A stretch of DNA of 44,024 nucleotides from positions 1 to 44,024 of the forward strand of contig JAZGGH010000137.1 in assembly GCA_036480335.1 (NCBI GenBank). Reading direction: 5' to 3'. Source of the stretch: JAZGER01 sp036480335. Lineage in GTDB: Bacteria > Pseudomonadota > Gammaproteobacteria > DSM-19610. The position numbers were made by a program, and so were the translations under genes. How positions within the stretch are numbered: position 1 is the first letter of the stretch; every line of letters begins with the position of its first letter. The notes below the pieces were generated by a model. The model was not told the origin of the DNA. It saw only the letters and a list, made by a program, of their open reading frames with translations, and did no database searches. Of the stretch, positions 42,301 to 44,024 are shown piece by piece.

Positions 42301-43037
42301 CTACCACGAGCAATGAGCAGCCTATCACAACGCAGGTGGAGCTTGGGGCGCATGCCGATGGTGGCATCCTGGTCTATTTTGGCACCGGTAAATACTTTGA
42401 AAAAACTGACAGTACCTTGCCCGCCTCACCGGATATTCAGACATTCTATGGTATCCGGGATAACGTCCTCGTCATGGATACGGCTGATTCGGTCAACTTG
42501 AATAATGAGCGTAGCGATCTACAGCCTCAATATTTAACGAATCAGGCAACGGGTGGGACGCGTCCCGTGCGATTGATATCGACCAACAGTGTGAACTACA
42601 GCAATAAAGTTGGCTGGTATCTGGATTTGAATGTGGTTGGTGAGGCAGCGGATGGGGAGCGGGTCATCACGACACCGCATTTACGCAAAGGGCGGATTGA
42701 GTTTTCATCCATTATTCCGGAGCCTGCGTCAAATTGTACGGCGGGCGGTAGCAGCTGGATCTACTCACTGGATGCGCAGACCGGGGCAAACCCGACGCAG
42801 AGCATCTTTGATATCAACGGCGATCATGTCATTAATAGTGGCGATGATGTGCAGATTGACGGCACCGATGGATCGATCTCTGTGGTGGGCTTTGAGGGTT
42901 TACTGGGTGAGGTTTCACACACCACCAACCCGGATTTTGATTTCATCAGTGCACCAGGTGACAACGGGACGGTCAGTGCGCTGGCCGCCAAAGGTGGTTA
43001 CAAACAAGGACGGCAATCATGGAGGAGAATACGATGA
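39396..43037 (+). CDS. PilY1/PilC-like adhesin with N-terminal discoidin-like domain
   Basis: A 1213-aa secreted protein. A signal peptide (1-28) is followed by an F5/8 type C (discoidin)-like domain (about 29-155: NLALTGTATQSSTAFSGAPE, AIDGNTSGVYSDGS, WDLDLGSIVNIDTIKIYNR). A von Willebrand A-like domain has a MIDAS DTSGSM at 199-204. The C-terminal half (about 690-1200) is the PilY1 beta-propeller, with the calcium loop DLDGDQVVD at 928-936 and a second Asp-rich loop DINGDHVINSGDD near the end. It ends GRQSWRRIR like other PilY1 proteins, so it looks complete. PilY1 caps type IVa pili and mediates adhesion and mechanosensing. No pilin genes accompany it. The start is GTG 39396 behind GGGAG; the stop overlaps the HTH gene. 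Confidence 0.88.
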   Translation: MRKLLCLIQVDLPLFLVVILVSGNGFASTNLALTGTATQSSTAFSGAPERAIDGNTSGVYSDGSVTHTSQESKPYWDLDLGSIVNIDTIKIYNRTDGCCSHRLKNFYVFVSDVPFVDTNHDHVRDQSGVQSTLYSGTAPAQLDFPINRTGRYVRIHHKGSNNFLSLAEVQVIGDDQNPMAELPLSVQASVDPNVMLLIDTSGSMHNVIWHEDYDPTTTYDNWLDFTSEYSNYSPPYNTTTHKNARLSNIRLYMLSECSTNNYFYGVRNGIGKCIKLPDPVGDEKTIYIRNYLNYLFTTYDDDDDLSTVIPNDLRMDVAIDVSKDIVNETNGVRFGVSRFFAGYDDDDNSGRGGTISQGCTNNKSLVIDKIDTYAPDNNTPLAEAFYEITRYFRGMSSYYHTNTTYQSPIEYRCQKNFAIVLTDGLPTRDQQFPANDQDDPNGLLPNWDGLAPATADVITQIYPQYSDGHGAGFGGREAETLYLDDMAKFAYDIDMRKTGNDEEGESFNDLDFPKQNLETYTVGFSLNVQMLRDAAEYGHGAYYSANNGNQLRAALQSAINDVKNKTSNTAAPVATSSFKLFGDTKLFQSSYSSENWTGDLKAYAIDPATGEPSSNASWSASNRIPAEGTRRIFTYDPEHNSNTGHGVVFAWPSDHTNPTGTEFGPAMIAALLTGGPGGSDNADYGEELIDWLRGSTVTTDDHNQHFRVRDSILGDIVNSPPYYAGKQHLPFGKFIGDEGSRYRDYINTTAFANRPAVLYAGANDGMLHAFRADTGTELFAYVPNAIYPKLPALAAANYLDNHQYYVDGRMTTFPAYIGGAWTSVLVGSPGAGGRSVFALDVSAPQSFSASDVLWEVTDADIGYMLGKHSVVRLSDGKWYAAVANGYYSDNKTAMLLLIDLADGSITKIPTNNGSSSNPNGLSSASAVDLDGDQVVDLLYGGDYRGNLWRFDVRNMAALTADKLFTATAPTTSNEQPITTQVELGAHADGGILVYFGTGKYFEKTDSTLPASPDIQTFYGIRDNVLVMDTADSVNLNNERSDLQPQYLTNQATGGTRPVRLISTNSVNYSNKVGWYLDLNVVGEAADGERVITTPHLRKGRIEFSSIIPEPASNCTAGGSSWIYSLDAQTGANPTQSIFDINGDHVINSGDDVQIDGTDGSISVVGFEGLLGEVSHTTNPDFDFISAPGDNGTVSALAAKGGYKQGRQSWRRIR

Positions 43038-43291
43038 ATCGAGATATTTACACACCGGATTATTCGGGCAATGCATTACACGGGGGAGACCCCGCTGCAA
43101 TTAAAGATTTATTGCGTTTTGCCGGGCAAACACAAAGCGATTTGGCACGGGAAATTGGTGTGACTCGATCAATGATACACCAGGTCATTGATGGCGTTTC
43201 ACGCTCAGACTTCGTTGAAAAAGCCATCGCCGAAGCGGCCGGTACGACGGTATTCGCGATATTTCCCGCCTGGTATCAAGCACATGAATAA
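43034..43291 (+). CDS. HTH transcriptional regulator
   Basis: An 85-aa product from ATG 43034 with GGAGGAG 6 nt upstream; the start overlaps the PilY1-like stop (ATGA). A lambda-repressor-like HTH spans about residues 25-60 (LLRFAGQTQSDLAREIGVTR, SMIHQVIDGVSRSD), followed by AGTTVFAIFPAWY. Small proteins of this type occur in phages and integrative elements (Ner- or gp16-like). It may control its own operon through the palindrome at 39276. Confidence 0.75.
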   Translation: MNRDIYTPDYSGNALHGGDPAAIKDLLRFAGQTQSDLAREIGVTRSMIHQVIDGVSRSDFVEKAIAEAAGTTVFAIFPAWYQAHE

Positions 43292-43541
43292 TCAGAGATA
43301 CGCGCTATGCGTAGCATTGGCAGGAGACCTGATGTCTGCGTCCTCGGTGGCAGCAGACATGCCGATCAGTGGCCCGTGGGTGCCGCAATCTATCATGACC
43401 TCAGTGTCATCCGAGCGGGATTCTGAGGCAAATGAAAGCCTGGAATGGCCAGGAGAAGCATGCGATTGCCCACAGTGCCAGTGCGAAGCATTGATCGACG
43501 GTGAAAATCTAAAACAGCGACCTTATCATGATCATGACTAA
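43284..43541 (+). CDS. Small exported cysteine-rich protein
   Basis: An 85-aa protein from ATG 43284, overlapping the HTH stop. It has a signal peptide (YALCVALAGDLMSASSVAA) and a short acidic mature part with a CDCPQCQC cluster near residue 60-67. Unknown function; the operon context suggests a link with the PilY1-like protein at the cell surface. Confidence 0.6.
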   Translation: MNNQRYALCVALAGDLMSASSVAADMPISGPWVPQSIMTSVSSERDSEANESLEWPGEACDCPQCQCEALIDGENLKQRPYHDHD

Positions 43542-43914
43542 AACAGGCGAATATCTCCTGCTCGCTTGTCTGGCGGCAATTATAGTGGTTTCTGTCCGTG
43601 TCGGCCTTAAATACATCCAGCAACCCGGGATAGATAAAGGCCAGGCCCTGTCCGCTCTGCAACAATCTGTTTGTGATTGTCAGGGGAACCGGGACTGCAT
43701 TAGTCGCGTTTATCCTGTGGGTGATGGTCAGGATATAGCAATATTTTTTGGTGAAAAAGTGACCGGTCGCTTTAAGCGGCAGATGGCTGCAATCAATGAT
43801 TGTGCTGGACTTGCAGATAAAACAACGCAAATCTCCTCATTGCGACAGGATGTACTCATTACACAAATGTTAGCCAGGGTGGGGTTGGATCATAAAAAAG
43901 GGCTCTTCCCCTGA
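43528..43914 (+). pseudogene. Membrane-anchored protein gene truncated by an ISL3-family element
   Basis: The ORF starts at ATG 43528 (or 43534) within the end of the previous gene and encodes an N-terminal TM (YLLLACLAAIIVVSVRVGL) and a periplasmic part with a CDCQGNRDC cluster. The last codons (GLFP and the stop) coincide with the left terminal sequence of the insertion element starting at about 43900, so the native C-terminus has been lost. Family unknown. It is likely the fourth gene of the PilY1-like operon. Confidence 0.6.
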
Positions 43915-44024
43915 TCGAGTGGGTAGTTTACTGTATAGAGGATGAGAGACAAAGACTTATACGCCCAGATACTGGGTATCAAGAGTCCCTGGCATGTATC
44001 GGGTGTTGACCTGAGTGTGTCAGA
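43900..44024 (+). mobile_element. ISL3-family insertion sequence, left end (partial)
   Basis: GGGCTCTTCCCCTGATCGAG at 43900-43919 resembles ISL3-type left terminal repeats, which start GGCTCTT. A transposase N-terminus follows within 45 bp. The preceding ATAAAAAA (43892-43899) would be the left 8-bp target duplication expected for this family; the right end is outside the window. Confidence 0.7.
43942..44024 (+). CDS. ISL3-family transposase, N-terminal fragment
   Basis: ATG 43942 encodes MRDKDLYAQILGIKSPWHVS and runs to the window end without a stop. The pattern LYAQILGI.SPW.V is characteristic of ISL3 transposases. Only 27 codons are visible, so the zinc-finger and DDE domains cannot be checked. 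It is partial because of the window edge, not a truncation. Confidence 0.8.
   Translation, partial: MRDKDLYAQILGIKSPWHVSGVDLSVS

Overview
The window comes from a gammaproteobacterial chromosome of moderate G+C content. The core genes (proS, the ilvBHC operon, pssA, htpX, galU) are gammaproteobacterial in type. They sit beside PEP-CTERM proteins, a LapG-type periplasmic protease and a surface-lipoprotein-assembly-like barrel, which points to an environmental biofilm or exopolysaccharide producer. I cannot name the genus from sequence alone.

Positions 1-24213 are chromosomal. In order they hold a MITE-like repeat touching the proS stop codon, proS, a MIF-family tautomerase, a large secreted VCBS/ASPIC protein, a DUF4124 protein, ilvB-ilvH-ilvC, pssA and htpX. 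A decayed PEP-CTERM gene end follows. Then comes a LapG-like protease whose reading frame overlaps a membrane sensor with a degenerate HD-GYP domain, next to a divergent TPR/beta-barrel protein. After that are an unrecognised secreted protein behind a sigma-54-like promoter, an intact PEP-CTERM protein, an L,D-transpeptidase and a surface-polysaccharide set (sulfotransferase, two glycosyltransferases, galU).

A tRNA-Asn gene at 24365-24440 with a clear sigma-70 promoter marks the edge of an integrative and conjugative element of the PFGI-1/PAPI-1/SPI-7 class. The element runs from there to at least 43.9 kb. Its backbone order is characteristic: parA, parB, STY4528-type replication gene, DUF2857, TIGR03761, DUF3158, ssb. 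Cargo follows: an HNH-like protein, many small accessory genes, a lipoprotein, two small membrane proteins, and an operon of a PilY1-like adhesin with a discoidin-like domain, an HTH regulator and two small exported or membrane proteins. The last gene is cut by the left end of an ISL3-family insertion sequence that runs off the window.

The most unusual part is 27.8-29.4 kb, inside and just after the STY4528 gene. It holds two near-identical in-frame palindromes and a pair of mutually exclusive triplet-repeat hairpins. It then holds seven and a half 48-bp repeats whose hairpin arms change in a compensatory way while staying in frame, and two tandem copies (229 and 207 bp) of what looks like a structured RNA with six shared helices and covarying pairs. 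I do not recognise the RNA or the repeat as a named family. Together they may form the element's replication or transfer origin or a new non-coding RNA system.
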